Positions 41,935-50,192 of a DNA stretch of 64,000 nt are shown one piece after another (positions within the stretch are counted from its first letter, which is position 1; each line of letters begins with the position of its first letter). This DNA comes from Umezawaea sp049997955 (GTDB taxonomy: Bacteria > Actinomycetota > Actinomycetes > Mycobacteriales > Pseudonocardiaceae). The notes beneath the pieces are model-generated. The model was not told where the DNA came from, ran no database searches, and saw nothing but the letters and a program-made list of their open reading frames with translations. The stretch covers positions 248,001 to 312,000 of the forward strand of contig JAEBDY010000013.1 in NCBI GenBank assembly GCA_049997955.1, given 5' to 3'. The position numbers were made by a program, and so were the translations under genes.

Positions 41935-43134
41935 TCACTGGGTGATGGGGATGCGGGCCCGCACCTCCCAGCCGTCGCCGGAACGGGTGCCCGCGGTGAA
42001 CGTGCCGCCGAGCAGTTCGACGCGCTCGCGCATGCCGACGAGCCCGTAGCCCCCGGAGCCGCCGACGGGCACCTGCCGGGTGCCGCGCCCGTTGTCGGCG
42101 ACGCGGATGTGGACCTCGCCCCCCTTCGTCGACACCGACACCTCGACCCTGGTCACGTCCGTGGCGTGCTTGCGGGAGTTGGTCAGCGACTCCTGGACCA
42201 GGCGCAGCACCGAGCGTTCGAACTCCGGCGGCACCTGGTCGGTCAGGTCGAACTCCAGGTGGACGGGCAGGTCGGACTCGTCGGCGACGGCCCGGACGTC
42301 GGCGGCGAGGTTGCTCGTCGAGTCGACGGAGCCGGAGCCCGCCGGTTCGGAACCTCGCAGCGTGCCGACCAGCTTGCGCATCGCGGCGAGCGCCTCGGTG
42401 CCGCTGTTGGTGATCACCGGCAGGACCTCGCGGGCGGCGTTCGGGTTCAGCTCCAGCACGGCTTCGGCGGCCTGCGAGTGCACGACGATGCTCGTCACGT
42501 AGTGCGCGACCACGTCGTGCAGCTCGCGGGCCAGCGCCATCCGCTCCGCGTGCTGCGCCGCCAGCACCTCCGCTTCGACCGACTGGCTGCGCTCCCGATC
42601 GCGGGACCGGAAGTACAGGCCGGTGACGACCGAGATGATCAGGAACACGCTCCCGGCGATGACGCTGGGCCAGAACTGGGGCTCGTAGGTGTGGGGGCCT
42701 TCGCCCCAGTCGACCAGGAAGTTGGGCCGGAGCCACCACGTCGACGCGGCGGCGGCGACCAGCGCGGCGACGCCGAGGACGGACCGCCACCTCGGCACCT
42801 CGCGGACCACGACGGCGATCAGCGCCATCAGCGCCGCGACCTCCGTGATCATCAGCTTGCAGATGAGCGACTGGTAGACGGGAACGCTCCCCAGCCTGAC
42901 CAGCAGGGAGTTGACCACCACGGCCGCCGCCGCGGCGAGGGCGGCGTCGAACGGGCGGCGCGGGGCCAGCACCGCGATCACGCACACCGCGACCACGCCC
43001 GGCAGCTGCCACAGCGAACTGCGGCCGAACGCGCTCACGACCTCCAGTGCCAGCAGGGAGAGCAGGGCGCAGGCGGTGGGCCACTGACGCCTGGCCAAGG
43101 ACCGCCAACTCAGGTTGGTGCTCTGCACGTGCAC
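41935..43134 (-). CDS. Orphan membrane histidine kinase (NarL-partner type)
   Basis: 399 residues. About six membrane helices fill residues 18-185. The HisKA_3 helix has LARELHDVVAHYVTSIVV, and the HATPase region has the N-box VQESLTNSRKHA, DNGRGTRQV and GYGLVGMRERVELLGG. No response regulator gene adjoins it, unlike the other two kinases in the window, so its partner must be elsewhere. GTG at 43134 begins HVQSTNLSWRS. The following gene on the strand is the deaminase. Confidence 0.88.
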   Translation of the reverse strand: MHVQSTNLSWRSLARRQWPTACALLSLLALEVVSAFGRSSLWQLPGVVAVCVIAVLAPRRPFDAALAAAAAVVVNSLLVRLGSVPVYQSLICKLMITEVAALMALIAVVVREVPRWRSVLGVAALVAAAASTWWLRPNFLVDWGEGPHTYEPQFWPSVIAGSVFLIISVVTGLYFRSRDRERSQSVEAEVLAAQHAERMALARELHDVVAHYVTSIVVHSQAAEAVLELNPNAAREVLPVITNSGTEALAAMRKLVGTLRGSEPAGSGSVDSTSNLAADVRAVADESDLPVHLEFDLTDQVPPEFERSVLRLVQESLTNSRKHATDVTRVEVSVSTKGGEVHIRVADNGRGTRQVPVGGSGGYGLVGMRERVELLGGTFTAGTRSGDGWEVRARIPITQ

Positions 43135-43296
43135 AACCTAGGTGCTGCGGGCTGAGACCGCGTCCGACTCCGGTCGGGTGTCACATCAGCCGGAAGGCTG
43201 ACCCGTGGTCACCGGGAAATACCCCGGTGGCCGATGTCGGATGACGTCCGGGGGAGCGACTCTTGAGAGGCGGAGTTCGGGGAAACGGAGGACGTC

Positions 43297-43395
43297 ATGT
43301 TCACGGTTGTCGCTACTTGGTTCGGTGCGGTGCTCGGTCTGCTGGTGCTCGTCCTGATGGCTCTATCAGGCGTGATCGTCGACTCGCAGCGCTGA
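43297..43395 (+). CDS. 32-residue single-pass membrane peptide
   Basis: A short gene: ACGGAGG ribosome site 6 bases before ATG, 33 codons, TGA at 43393-43395. The product MFTVVATWFGAVLGLLVLVL continues as one hydrophobic helix and ends VDSQR. It stands alone between the divergent kinase promoter and the convergent nitric oxide synthase gene. The ribosome site and the coherent helix argue for translation. No family is recognised; small membrane proteins of this kind often modulate transporters or kinases. Confidence 0.55.
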   Translation: MFTVVATWFGAVLGLLVLVLMALSGVIVDSQR

Positions 43396-43424
43396 GGGAA
43401 TCGCCGGGAATCACCGGCTTGTAA

Positions 43425-44642
43425 TTAGGCCGAATCGTCGGCGTGCAGGCCGCTGGAACGATCGTTGTGGTGCTTGAGCAGTTCCGCCAAACGGCCGGGG
43501 GACTGCGGCTGGGTGATTTCCGCGTCCGTTCCGGAGAATCGTGCGGGGCCACCGGTGCGCGCTCGTTGCGCCGCTCCGGGGTCCAGGCGGAACGTCGGGC
43601 GGTTGCCGGTGTGCCGCTGCCTGCCGCGCAGCCACGACAGCCGGTGCAGCGATTCGGCGTGGTGGTCGGTGATGGTGACCTCGGCGCGGTCGAACGAGTG
43701 CAGCACCGCGCGGTTCAGCTCGACGACGGCCCGGTCGCGCCACAGCGTGCGCTCGGAGGCGGTGTCCAGGCCAAGCGCTTGCGCGACGGGTTTGGCCGCG
43801 GCGTAGCCGTGCTCGTCGGCGAGGCTGCGGGTGCCGATTTCGGAGCCGACGAACCACGAGTTGAACGGCGCCGCGGGGTAGGTGATGCCGCCGACGGACA
43901 GGCGCATGTTGCCGATCACCGGCACCGCGTGCCAGCGCAGCCCGAGCTGCGCGAACCACGGCAGGTCGGGGTGCTCGATCGGCACCTCGTGCACCACCTC
44001 GGACGGCAGGGTGAACAGCCGCGGGCCCTCGTGCGCGGTCTCCACGACGAGCGGCAGCACGTCGAACCGGCCGCGTTCGGCGGGCGCCTTCCAGCCCATG
44101 CCCTGCACGGCGTCGGTGAACGCGGCGTACCGCGGGTCGCCGAGGCCGTCGGAGTACCCGGCGTACCGGATGAGCTGCTCGTTCCAGATGCACGGGCCTG
44201 CCCCGGACGGCGAGTCCGGCGCGAACACCGTGACCAGCGGCCTGATCTCGCCGCCGTTGGTGGCGAGCCGCAGGTGCTCGACGCACTCGCCCGCCACCGC
44301 GGCGGCGTTGCGCAACCCGCGCAGGTCGCGGACCTTCAGCCTGCGCCACGGCAGGCCGCTGGTGCACCAGCCGCTGTCGCGCATCGCGATGCGGGCTCCG
44401 TAGGACAGTTCCTGTGCGGTGTGCCGGTAGGTGCCGGTCGTCACCACTTCCGCACGCACCTCCGCGAGCCGGGCGCTGACGGCGCCCGCCTCGGGGTGTG
44501 CGATGTGGAACATGCGGAGGAATCCCTCCGCGGCGTCGAGGTCAACTGCCTCGGGGAGCGTTCTGGCCCCGTTGTGGACTGCGGTCACGGTCGGTAACCG
44601 TAGTTGCGGAAGCCATTGACTCGTCACTGCCAGACGGGGCAC
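43425..44642 (-). CDS. Divergent bacterial nitric oxide synthase oxygenase
   Basis: 405 residues. The family's backbone is clear: YGARIAMRDSGWCTSGLPW with the proximal heme Cys, IRPLVTVFAP, IWNEQLIRYAGY, GDPRYAAFTDAVQGMGW, SVGGITYPAAPFNSWFVGSE with the Arg-binding Glu, IGTRSLADE, and LWRDRAVVELNRAVLHSF followed by TDHHAES. NOS oxidises L-arginine to citrulline and NO, using a cellular reductase in bacteria. Oddities: the usual RC(I/V)GR around the Cys reads WCTSG, and the C-terminal pterin-binding W-W-PP region is absent, replaced by a Gln/Arg-rich tail. The other frames do not restore it. GTG at 44642 or 44627. Confidence 0.85.
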   Translation of the reverse strand: MPRLAVTSQWLPQLRLPTVTAVHNGARTLPEAVDLDAAEGFLRMFHIAHPEAGAVSARLAEVRAEVVTTGTYRHTAQELSYGARIAMRDSGWCTSGLPWRRLKVRDLRGLRNAAAVAGECVEHLRLATNGGEIRPLVTVFAPDSPSGAGPCIWNEQLIRYAGYSDGLGDPRYAAFTDAVQGMGWKAPAERGRFDVLPLVVETAHEGPRLFTLPSEVVHEVPIEHPDLPWFAQLGLRWHAVPVIGNMRLSVGGITYPAAPFNSWFVGSEIGTRSLADEHGYAAAKPVAQALGLDTASERTLWRDRAVVELNRAVLHSFDRAEVTITDHHAESLHRLSWLRGRQRHTGNRPTFRLDPGAAQRARTGGPARFSGTDAEITQPQSPGRLAELLKHHNDRSSGLHADDSA

Positions 44643-44735
44643 TCCGAATGATCAACAGCAACCACCCGATCCGGCGATCTAGAAACCCTCAGTGGTGGTG
44701 CATCGACCACTGGGAGTCGCGACTTGAGTACACGG

Positions 44736-45458
44736 TCAGGTGAGCGTGTTCCGCAGGAACATCAGATCGTGGCTGATCCGGCCCTCTTCGACCGCGCGCT
44801 GCTCGAACTTCGTGATCGGCCGCCACTCGGGCCTCGGAGCCCACCCGCCCGGCTCGTCCGCGTGCGGGTTGTCCAGCTTCGGCTCGGCCGAGCAGACCTC
44901 CATCATCTGGTCGGCGTAGTTCTCCCAGTCCGTCGCGAGGTGCAGCATCCCGCCGGGCACCAGCCGCGAGGAGAGCAGGGAAATGAAGTCGGGCTGCACG
45001 AGGCGGCGCTTGTGGTGCTTCTTCTTCGGCCACGGGTCCGGGAAGAAGATCCGCACGCCGGACAGCGTCGCCTCGGGGACGTGCTCGGTGATCAGGTCGA
45101 CCGCGTCACCGCGCAGCAGGCGCAGGTTGTCGACCTCCAGCAGTTCGGCGCGCAGGATGAGCATCGCCAGGCCGGGCTTGTAGACCTCGGCGGCCACGTA
45201 GTTCACGTCCGGCGCGGCGGCCACGAGCTGGGAGGTGGTCTCGCCCATGCCGGAACCGATCTCCAGCAGCACGGGCGCGTCGCGGCCGAACCAGCTCGCG
45301 AAGTCCAGGGGCCCCTCGGGGAGCTCCTTGACGTCGCGGCCCAAGCGGTCCCAGTGGGTGTCCCACGCGCGCTGCTGGCCGACCGTCATCCGCTCGCCGC
45401 GCTGGACGAAGCTGACGATGGAACGGTGGTTCGGCGGGGTCTGCTGACTGGGGGTCAC
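44736..45458 (-). CDS. trmB: tRNA (guanine-N7)-methyltransferase
   Basis: 240 residues. It methylates N7 of G46 in tRNA with S-adenosylmethionine. SAM-binding motif LEIGSGMGETTSQLV, substrate motifs VYKPGLAMLI and FFPDPWPKKKHHKRRL, and a C-terminal ITKFEQRAVEEG are all diagnostic. GTG at 45458 gives VTPSQQTPPNHRS, a short extension before the conserved RSIVSFVQRGERMT. It follows the hypothetical gene at 45494 by 35 bases and is probably co-transcribed with it. Confidence 0.96.
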   Translation of the reverse strand: MTPSQQTPPNHRSIVSFVQRGERMTVGQQRAWDTHWDRLGRDVKELPEGPLDFASWFGRDAPVLLEIGSGMGETTSQLVAAAPDVNYVAAEVYKPGLAMLILRAELLEVDNLRLLRGDAVDLITEHVPEATLSGVRIFFPDPWPKKKHHKRRLVQPDFISLLSSRLVPGGMLHLATDWENYADQMMEVCSAEPKLDNPHADEPGGWAPRPEWRPITKFEQRAVEEGRISHDLMFLRNTLT

Positions 45459-45493
45459 GACCGCACAGCCTACAAACCACGCCGAACCGCACG

Positions 45494-46075
45494 TCAGGCG
45501 ATGTTCTCCAGGTCCTCGATCTGCTCGCGCAGATCGGCGGCGGTGAACGCGATGGGCTGCTGCAGCCCTGGTCCGCGGTGCGCGGGCAGCAGGTCGACCC
45601 AGCCGGGGTGCAGGTCCGTGAACTGCACCGTCGTCGGCTCGGCCGGTCCGTACACGCCGCTTTCGGACGGCACGAACTCCCAGTAGCCGACCTCGCCCTC
45701 GGACACCCACGGCACGTAGACCCACCCCGGTCGGGTGGACAGCAGCGCGGTGACCTCGTCCTCGACGGCGAAGCCCGCGGCGCGCGACGGCAGCTTGCCG
45801 CGGTGCAGCGCTCGGAGCCACCACGGCGACGGCGGGTTCTGCGTGACGGTGTGCACGGAGCGGAACAGCGCCAGCACCTGGTCCTCGTCCGCGCGGTGGA
45901 TCCAGGCCCGCCTGCTGTCGGCGGGGCTCTGCGCCAGGTCGATGGTGCTCATGGCCTCGATGGCGTGCGACCATTCGAGGCCGACCATGGGTTCGACCCG
46001 CACGCTGTGGGCGCGGGGACGAATCAGTTCGGGCACCGGGTATCCGGCAGTCGGGTTGGGATCGAGCACCGTCAC
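45494..46075 (-). CDS. Hypothetical protein upstream of trmB
   Basis: 193 residues, not recognised. It is soluble and has no signal peptide. Trp and Pro-rich segments (PSPWWLRALHRGKLPSRAAG, TRPGWVYVPWVSEGEVGYW) give an alpha/beta pattern. The GTG at 46075 is well placed, 7 bases after GGAGGT. It probably forms an operon with trmB. No function is proposed. Confidence 0.7.
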   Translation of the reverse strand: MTVLDPNPTAGYPVPELIRPRAHSVRVEPMVGLEWSHAIEAMSTIDLAQSPADSRRAWIHRADEDQVLALFRSVHTVTQNPPSPWWLRALHRGKLPSRAAGFAVEDEVTALLSTRPGWVYVPWVSEGEVGYWEFVPSESGVYGPAEPTTVQFTDLHPGWVDLLPAHRGPGLQQPIAFTAADLREQIEDLENIA

Positions 46076-46377
46076 GGGTTCACCTCCGCGGAGTTCCTTG
46101 ACGGGGGGTTAACCGATCGCGGACGCGGCCTAACCTGGAGAGCACCGCGATGTGCCGGTGCCGCGCGCGAGTCGTTGCTTTCCATCTGAGCCTGTCCTGA
46201 GCCGCTTGTCATGGCGCTGTGCCGGAGTTCACGTGGTGTTAACGGATGCCGTTCGCCAGGTGCCCGGAATGAGGGTTCGGAAACATGGATGACATGGAAC
46301 ATTGGTGATCCACGACATGCTGTGAAAGCCGCCACAATGAGGTTTGAAGTGCGCGGACGCTGATTCGGAGGGCTCGG
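46076..46377. other. Divergent intergenic region without recognised gene
   Basis: 302 bases between the hypothetical gene (leftward) and the mycosin-like gene (rightward). It must carry both promoters. It includes comparatively AT-rich DNA around 46275-46345 (GGAACATTGGTGATCC, CCACAATGAGG). A GGAGG sits just before the TTG at 46378. No operator, RNA or small gene could be supported. Confidence 0.4.
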
Positions 46378-47550
46378 TTGTCGGTGCGGACGCTCGTCTT
46401 GTCGGTACTCGTTCTGCTGCTGGTCACACCGCCGGTCTACGCGCGGTCGATCGAGGACCAGCAGTGGCACCTTGGAGCGCTGGACGCGTACGCGGCGCAC
46501 GAGATCAGCCGGGGCGACGGCGTGGTCGTGGCCGTCGTCGACAGCGGCGTGGACCAGACGGTGTCGGACCTCGCGGGCCAGGTGCTGCCCGGCACGGGGT
46601 TCGGTTCGGCGGCGGGCAACGGCGGCGTTCGCGACACCGACGGCCACGGCACGTCCATGGCGACGCTCATCGCGGGCCGGGGGCGTGGTGGGGCGCTCGG
46701 GATCGCGCCGGGCGCGAAGATCCTGCCGGTCGCGGCGGGCACCGACGGCGAGGACTTCCCCAGCGACTCGGTCACGGAGAGCGTCCGGTGGGCCGTCGAC
46801 AACGGGGCGGAGGTGGTCAACCTGTCGCTCGGCACGCCGGTGGAGTCCACACCGGACCTGAAGGCCGCCGTCGAGTACGCGTTCGCCAAGGACGCGGTGG
46901 TCGTCGCGGCCACCGGCAACGACGGGGCCAGGCGCATCGGCGCCCCCGCGAACGTCCTCGGCGTCATCGCGGTGTCCGGCACGGTCGAGGGCGGCTCCCC
47001 GTGGCCGTCGTCCAACACCGGTGCCCTGGCTGTGCTCTCCGCGCCCGCGCAGGACATCGTCACGGCGTCCCCGCTGTCCGTGTCGGACAGCGGTTACTCG
47101 CAGGTCAGCGGCACGAGCGCGGCGGCGGCCCTGGTCTCCGGGGTGGCCGCGCTGGTGCGGTCGAAGTACCCGGACATGAGCGCGGCGGACGTGGTGAACC
47201 GGTTGGTCGCCAGCGCCACCGACATCGCCGAGCCAGGCCGCGACGAGGCCACCGGGTTCGGCGCGGTCAACCCGGTGGCGGCGTTGACCGCGAACATCCC
47301 GTCGGTCAACCACAACCCGCTGCTGCCCGGCGGGGTCGTCGTGCCGCAGGACCCGACGGCCGCGCCCGCCGACGACCCGGCGGACCCCGCCACCCTGGTG
47401 GCGTTCGCGGGCGGAGCCCTGCTGCTCGCGGCGATCGGCGGCTTCGTGGCCTGGCAGCGGGCCCGAAAGCGCCGAGGGCCGCGGATCGAGGTCGTCCCAG
47501 GGTGGGAACCCCCACCGCCGTCCGACGACTTCTGGCGCCCGAAGTACTAG
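46378..47550 (+). CDS. Mycosin-like subtilisin-family serine protease (MycP type)
   Basis: 390 residues. A signal peptide (about 1-22) is followed by a subtilase domain with Asp in VAVVDSGVD, His in DGHGTSMATLIAG and Ser in SGTSAAAALVSG. A Pro/Asp-rich linker, a C-terminal membrane helix (LVAFAGGALLLAAIGGFVAW) and a basic tail follow. This is the layout of mycosins, which cleave substrates of type VII (ESX) secretion on the outside of the membrane. No EccB-E, EsxA/B or PE/PPE gene is in the window, so it is an orphan. TTG start after GGAGG. Confidence 0.87.
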   Translation: MSVRTLVLSVLVLLLVTPPVYARSIEDQQWHLGALDAYAAHEISRGDGVVVAVVDSGVDQTVSDLAGQVLPGTGFGSAAGNGGVRDTDGHGTSMATLIAGRGRGGALGIAPGAKILPVAAGTDGEDFPSDSVTESVRWAVDNGAEVVNLSLGTPVESTPDLKAAVEYAFAKDAVVVAATGNDGARRIGAPANVLGVIAVSGTVEGGSPWPSSNTGALAVLSAPAQDIVTASPLSVSDSGYSQVSGTSAAAALVSGVAALVRSKYPDMSAADVVNRLVASATDIAEPGRDEATGFGAVNPVAALTANIPSVNHNPLLPGGVVVPQDPTAAPADDPADPATLVAFAGGALLLAAIGGFVAWQRARKRRGPRIEVVPGWEPPPPSDDFWRPKY

Positions 47551-48449
47551 GCGCCGTGGTACTCCACGGACTCCTTGGTCAGCTGCATGAAAGCCTCCTC
47601 CAGCGAACCGCGCTGCGGGCTCAGCTCGTGCAGCACGACCCCGTTGGCGGCGGCCAGCTCACCGATGCTCGCCGGGTCCACGCCGTGCACCACGAGCGCG
47701 CCGTCGACCGCGTCGCTGGTGACGGTCGCCGTCCCGGCCAGCAGTTCCCGCAGCTTCCCGGCGTGCGGCGACCGCACCCGGACGTTGTCCTCGGTCGCGT
47801 CCTTGATGAACTGCTCGGTGCTCGTCTGGGCGATCAGCTTGCCCCTGCCGATCACGATCAGCTCCTGCGCCGTCTGGGCCATCTCGGACAGCAGGTGGCT
47901 CGACACCAGCACGGTCCGGCCTTCGGCGGCGAGCCGGTGCATGAACTGCCGGATCCACACGATGCCCTCGGGGTCCAGCCCGTTGACCGGCTCGTCGAAC
48001 AGCAGCACCTCCGGGTCGCCGAGCAGCGCGCCCGCGATCCCGAGCCGCTGCGCCATGCCCAGCGAGAAGCCGCCGGCGTTCCGCTTGGCCACGGCCGTCA
48101 GCCCGACCATGTCGAGCACCTCGTCGACCCGCTTGTCGGAGATGTGGTTCGACTTCGCCAGCCACCGCAGGTGCGACCGGGCGGACCTGTTGGGGTGCAC
48201 CCACTTCGCGTCCAGCAGCGCGCCGACCGTGTCGAGTGGACGCTTGAGGTCGGAGTACCGCTTGCCGTTGATGAGCGCCTGGCCCTTGTTGGGCGTGTCG
48301 AGCCCCAGGATCATCCGCATCGTCGTCGACTTGCCCGCGCCGTTCGGCCCGAGGAACCCCGTCACCCGCCCGGCTTCCACCGTGAAGGACAGGTCGTCGA
48401 CCGCCACCGTGGGGCCGTAGTGCTTGGTGAGTCCCGCCGCTTCGATCAT
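47547..48449 (-). CDS. ABC-2 type transporter ATPase, copy A
   Basis: 300 residues. Walker A GPNGAGKST, signature FSLGMAQRLG, Walker B VLLFDEPVNGLDP and the switch His in SSHLL are intact. A C-terminal ~80-residue extension carries ELSPQRGSLEEAFMQLT, common in bacitracin/daunorubicin-type exporters. It energises the permease at 48490. The ATG at 48449 follows GGAG by 7 bases. It is a close paralogue of the ATPase at 50193-51104. Its stop overlaps that of the convergent mycosin gene by 4 bases. Confidence 0.93.
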   Translation of the reverse strand: MIEAAGLTKHYGPTVAVDDLSFTVEAGRVTGFLGPNGAGKSTTMRMILGLDTPNKGQALINGKRYSDLKRPLDTVGALLDAKWVHPNRSARSHLRWLAKSNHISDKRVDEVLDMVGLTAVAKRNAGGFSLGMAQRLGIAGALLGDPEVLLFDEPVNGLDPEGIVWIRQFMHRLAAEGRTVLVSSHLLSEMAQTAQELIVIGRGKLIAQTSTEQFIKDATEDNVRVRSPHAGKLRELLAGTATVTSDAVDGALVVHGVDPASIGELAAANGVVLHELSPQRGSLEEAFMQLTKESVEYHGA

Positions 48450-48489
48450 GACCACGCTCCGATCACGTCAGTTGTGCGTTGAACGAGTT

Positions 48490-49248
48490 CTACGCGTCGC
48501 GCCGCTTGGCCACCACGAGCGCGACGACCAGCAGGCCGACGCAGATGGCGGCGTAGTAGGCCAGCGAGCCCCACGGGCCGAACGGCTGGTCCGAGCCGCC
48601 CTCGCTGATGAACGACTGGTTGCCCGCGGTGAGGAAGTGGTCGGAGTTCCGGCCGATCAGCCAGCGCTGGACCTTCGGTCCGATCGTCGGGATGATCCCG
48701 ATCAGGTTCTCCAGCAGCAGCGTGTAGACCAGCAGGATCGCCACGGCGGCCGCGGTCTGCCGCACCAGGATGCCGACGGCGACGGCCAGGACGGCGGCCA
48801 ACGCGAACACCAGCCCGGTGCCCGCGACGTTGCGCCACTCGGCGGCGGAGTTGATGGCCATGTCGGCGTCGGGCTTGATCAGCTTGCCGATGGCCCACGA
48901 GCCGAAGGCGACGACCTCGCCGACGACGCCCGCGAGCAGGGCCACCACGACGGTCTTGGCGAGCAGCGGCCGCACCCGGTCCGGCGCGGCGAGGAAGGTG
49001 GCCCGGATCGTGCCGAACCGGTATTCGGTGGTGACGGCGAGCGCGGCCATGACCATGATCACGACCATGCCGAAGTTGGTGAACCCCTGCGAGACCGGGA
49101 CCGACAGCGGGAAGCGCTCGTCGCTGCTGGCGGCGATCACGGCGGCCATGCCGATGGTGATGACCACCGCGAGCGCCGTGCACCACCAGGGCGAGCGGGT
49201 GCTGAAGAGCTTGATCCGTTCGACGGCGAGCAAGGTCACCTGGTCCAT
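48490..49248 (-). CDS. ABC-2 type transporter permease, copy A
   Basis: 252 residues with six hydrophobic segments, starting MDQVTLLAVERIKLFSTRSP. The sequence TTEYRFGTIRATFLAAP between helices two and three is typical of ABC-2 permeases. It is strongly similar to the permease at 49430-50188, and the DNA for RIKLFSTRSPWW is near-identical in both. With the ATPase downstream (41-base gap) it forms an exporter of unknown substrate, possibly lantibiotic or drug resistance. The ATG at 49248 follows a run of G. Confidence 0.9.
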   Translation of the reverse strand: MDQVTLLAVERIKLFSTRSPWWCTALAVVITIGMAAVIAASSDERFPLSVPVSQGFTNFGMVVIMVMAALAVTTEYRFGTIRATFLAAPDRVRPLLAKTVVVALLAGVVGEVVAFGSWAIGKLIKPDADMAINSAAEWRNVAGTGLVFALAAVLAVAVGILVRQTAAAVAILLVYTLLLENLIGIIPTIGPKVQRWLIGRNSDHFLTAGNQSFISEGGSDQPFGPWGSLAYYAAICVGLLVVALVVAKRRDA

Positions 49249-49313
49249 CCCCCGATCGTGGTGTTCATGGTCGTAACCGTCGCGCATTCCGCGGTTCTCC
49301 GCGAACCGAAAAC

Positions 49314-49358
49314 AGGAGGGGCCCGGACCACACCCCGAAGGTGATCCGAGCCCCTCCT
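49314..49358 (-). terminator. Terminator between the two ABC transporter pairs
   Basis: 18-base arms (49314-49331 and 49341-49358) pair throughout, with two G-U-type positions, around ACCCCGAAG. It lies past the stop of permease B at 49430 in the direction of transcription and before permease A, separating the two duplicated units. Confidence 0.75.
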
Positions 49359-49429
49359 CCCCCGTTTCCGATCCGAACAGGCGACCCCCTAAGACGCCCG
49401 TTCGGGTCGGACCCGTCCCCCGTTCCCCT

Positions 49430-50188
49430 TTACGCGTCCCGCTTCTTGGCGACAGCGAGTGCCACGATCAGCAGACCGAAGCTGATGGCCGCGAAGTAGG
49501 CCAGCGAGCCCCACGGTCCGAAGGGGAAGTCCAGTTGCGGCGGGCCAGCTCCCTCGGGGAGCGGGGCGCCGTCCGCGGTCAGGAAGTTGTTGGCGTGCAT
49601 GAAGGGCATCCACTCCTGGATCTTCACGCCGATCGTCGGGATGAGCCCGATCAGGCTCTCCACCAGCAGCGCGTAGACCAGCAGGATCGCCACGGCGCCA
49701 GCGGTCTGGCGGACGAGCGTGCCGACCGCGATCGCGAGGACCGCGGAGAGCGCGAAGACCAGGCCGGTGCCCGCGACGTTGCGCCACTCCACCGAGGAGT
49801 TGATCGCCAGGTCGGCGCTCGGCTTGATCAGCTTGCTGATCCCCCACGAGCCGAAGGCGACGACCTCGCCGACGACACCCGCGAGCAGGGCGACGACGGT
49901 GGTCTTCGCGAGCAGGGCCGGAGTCCGGTTCGGCACCGCGAGGAACGTGGCGCGGATCGTGCCGAAGCGGTACTCCGTGGTGACGGCCAGCGCGGCCATC
50001 ACCATGATCACGATCATCCCGAAGTTGGAGAACGACTGGGAGAGCCCCACGCTCAGCGGGAACTCGTCGTTCGTGTTGGCCGCGATCAGCGCGGCCATGC
50101 CCACGGTGAGGGCCACGGCGAGCGCCATGCACCACCACGGCGAGCGGGTGCTGAAGAGCTTGATCCGTTCGACGGCGAGCAGAGTCAT
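49430..50188 (-). CDS. ABC-2 type transporter permease, copy B
   Basis: 252 residues, six hydrophobic helices, MTLLAVERIKLFSTRSPWW onward, TTEYRFGTIRATFLAVP in the cytoplasmic loop. Same length and layout as copy A, with most differences in the extracellular loop (about residues 190-220: LPEGAGPPQLDFPFGPWG here versus a QSFISEGGSDQPFGPWG segment there). This suggests changed substrate contact after duplication. Starts 4 bases after the stop of its ATPase, so they are tightly coupled. Confidence 0.9.
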   Translation of the reverse strand: MTLLAVERIKLFSTRSPWWCMALAVALTVGMAALIAANTNDEFPLSVGLSQSFSNFGMIVIMVMAALAVTTEYRFGTIRATFLAVPNRTPALLAKTTVVALLAGVVGEVVAFGSWGISKLIKPSADLAINSSVEWRNVAGTGLVFALSAVLAIAVGTLVRQTAGAVAILLVYALLVESLIGLIPTIGVKIQEWMPFMHANNFLTADGAPLPEGAGPPQLDFPFGPWGSLAYFAAISFGLLIVALAVAKKRDA

Positions 50189-50192
50189 CAGT

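Noticed and set aside
43425..43640. Frameshift explaining the missing NOS C-terminus
   Set aside because: The two other frames on the coding strand give Arg/Pro-rich sequence without the expected Trp and Pro-Pro motif.
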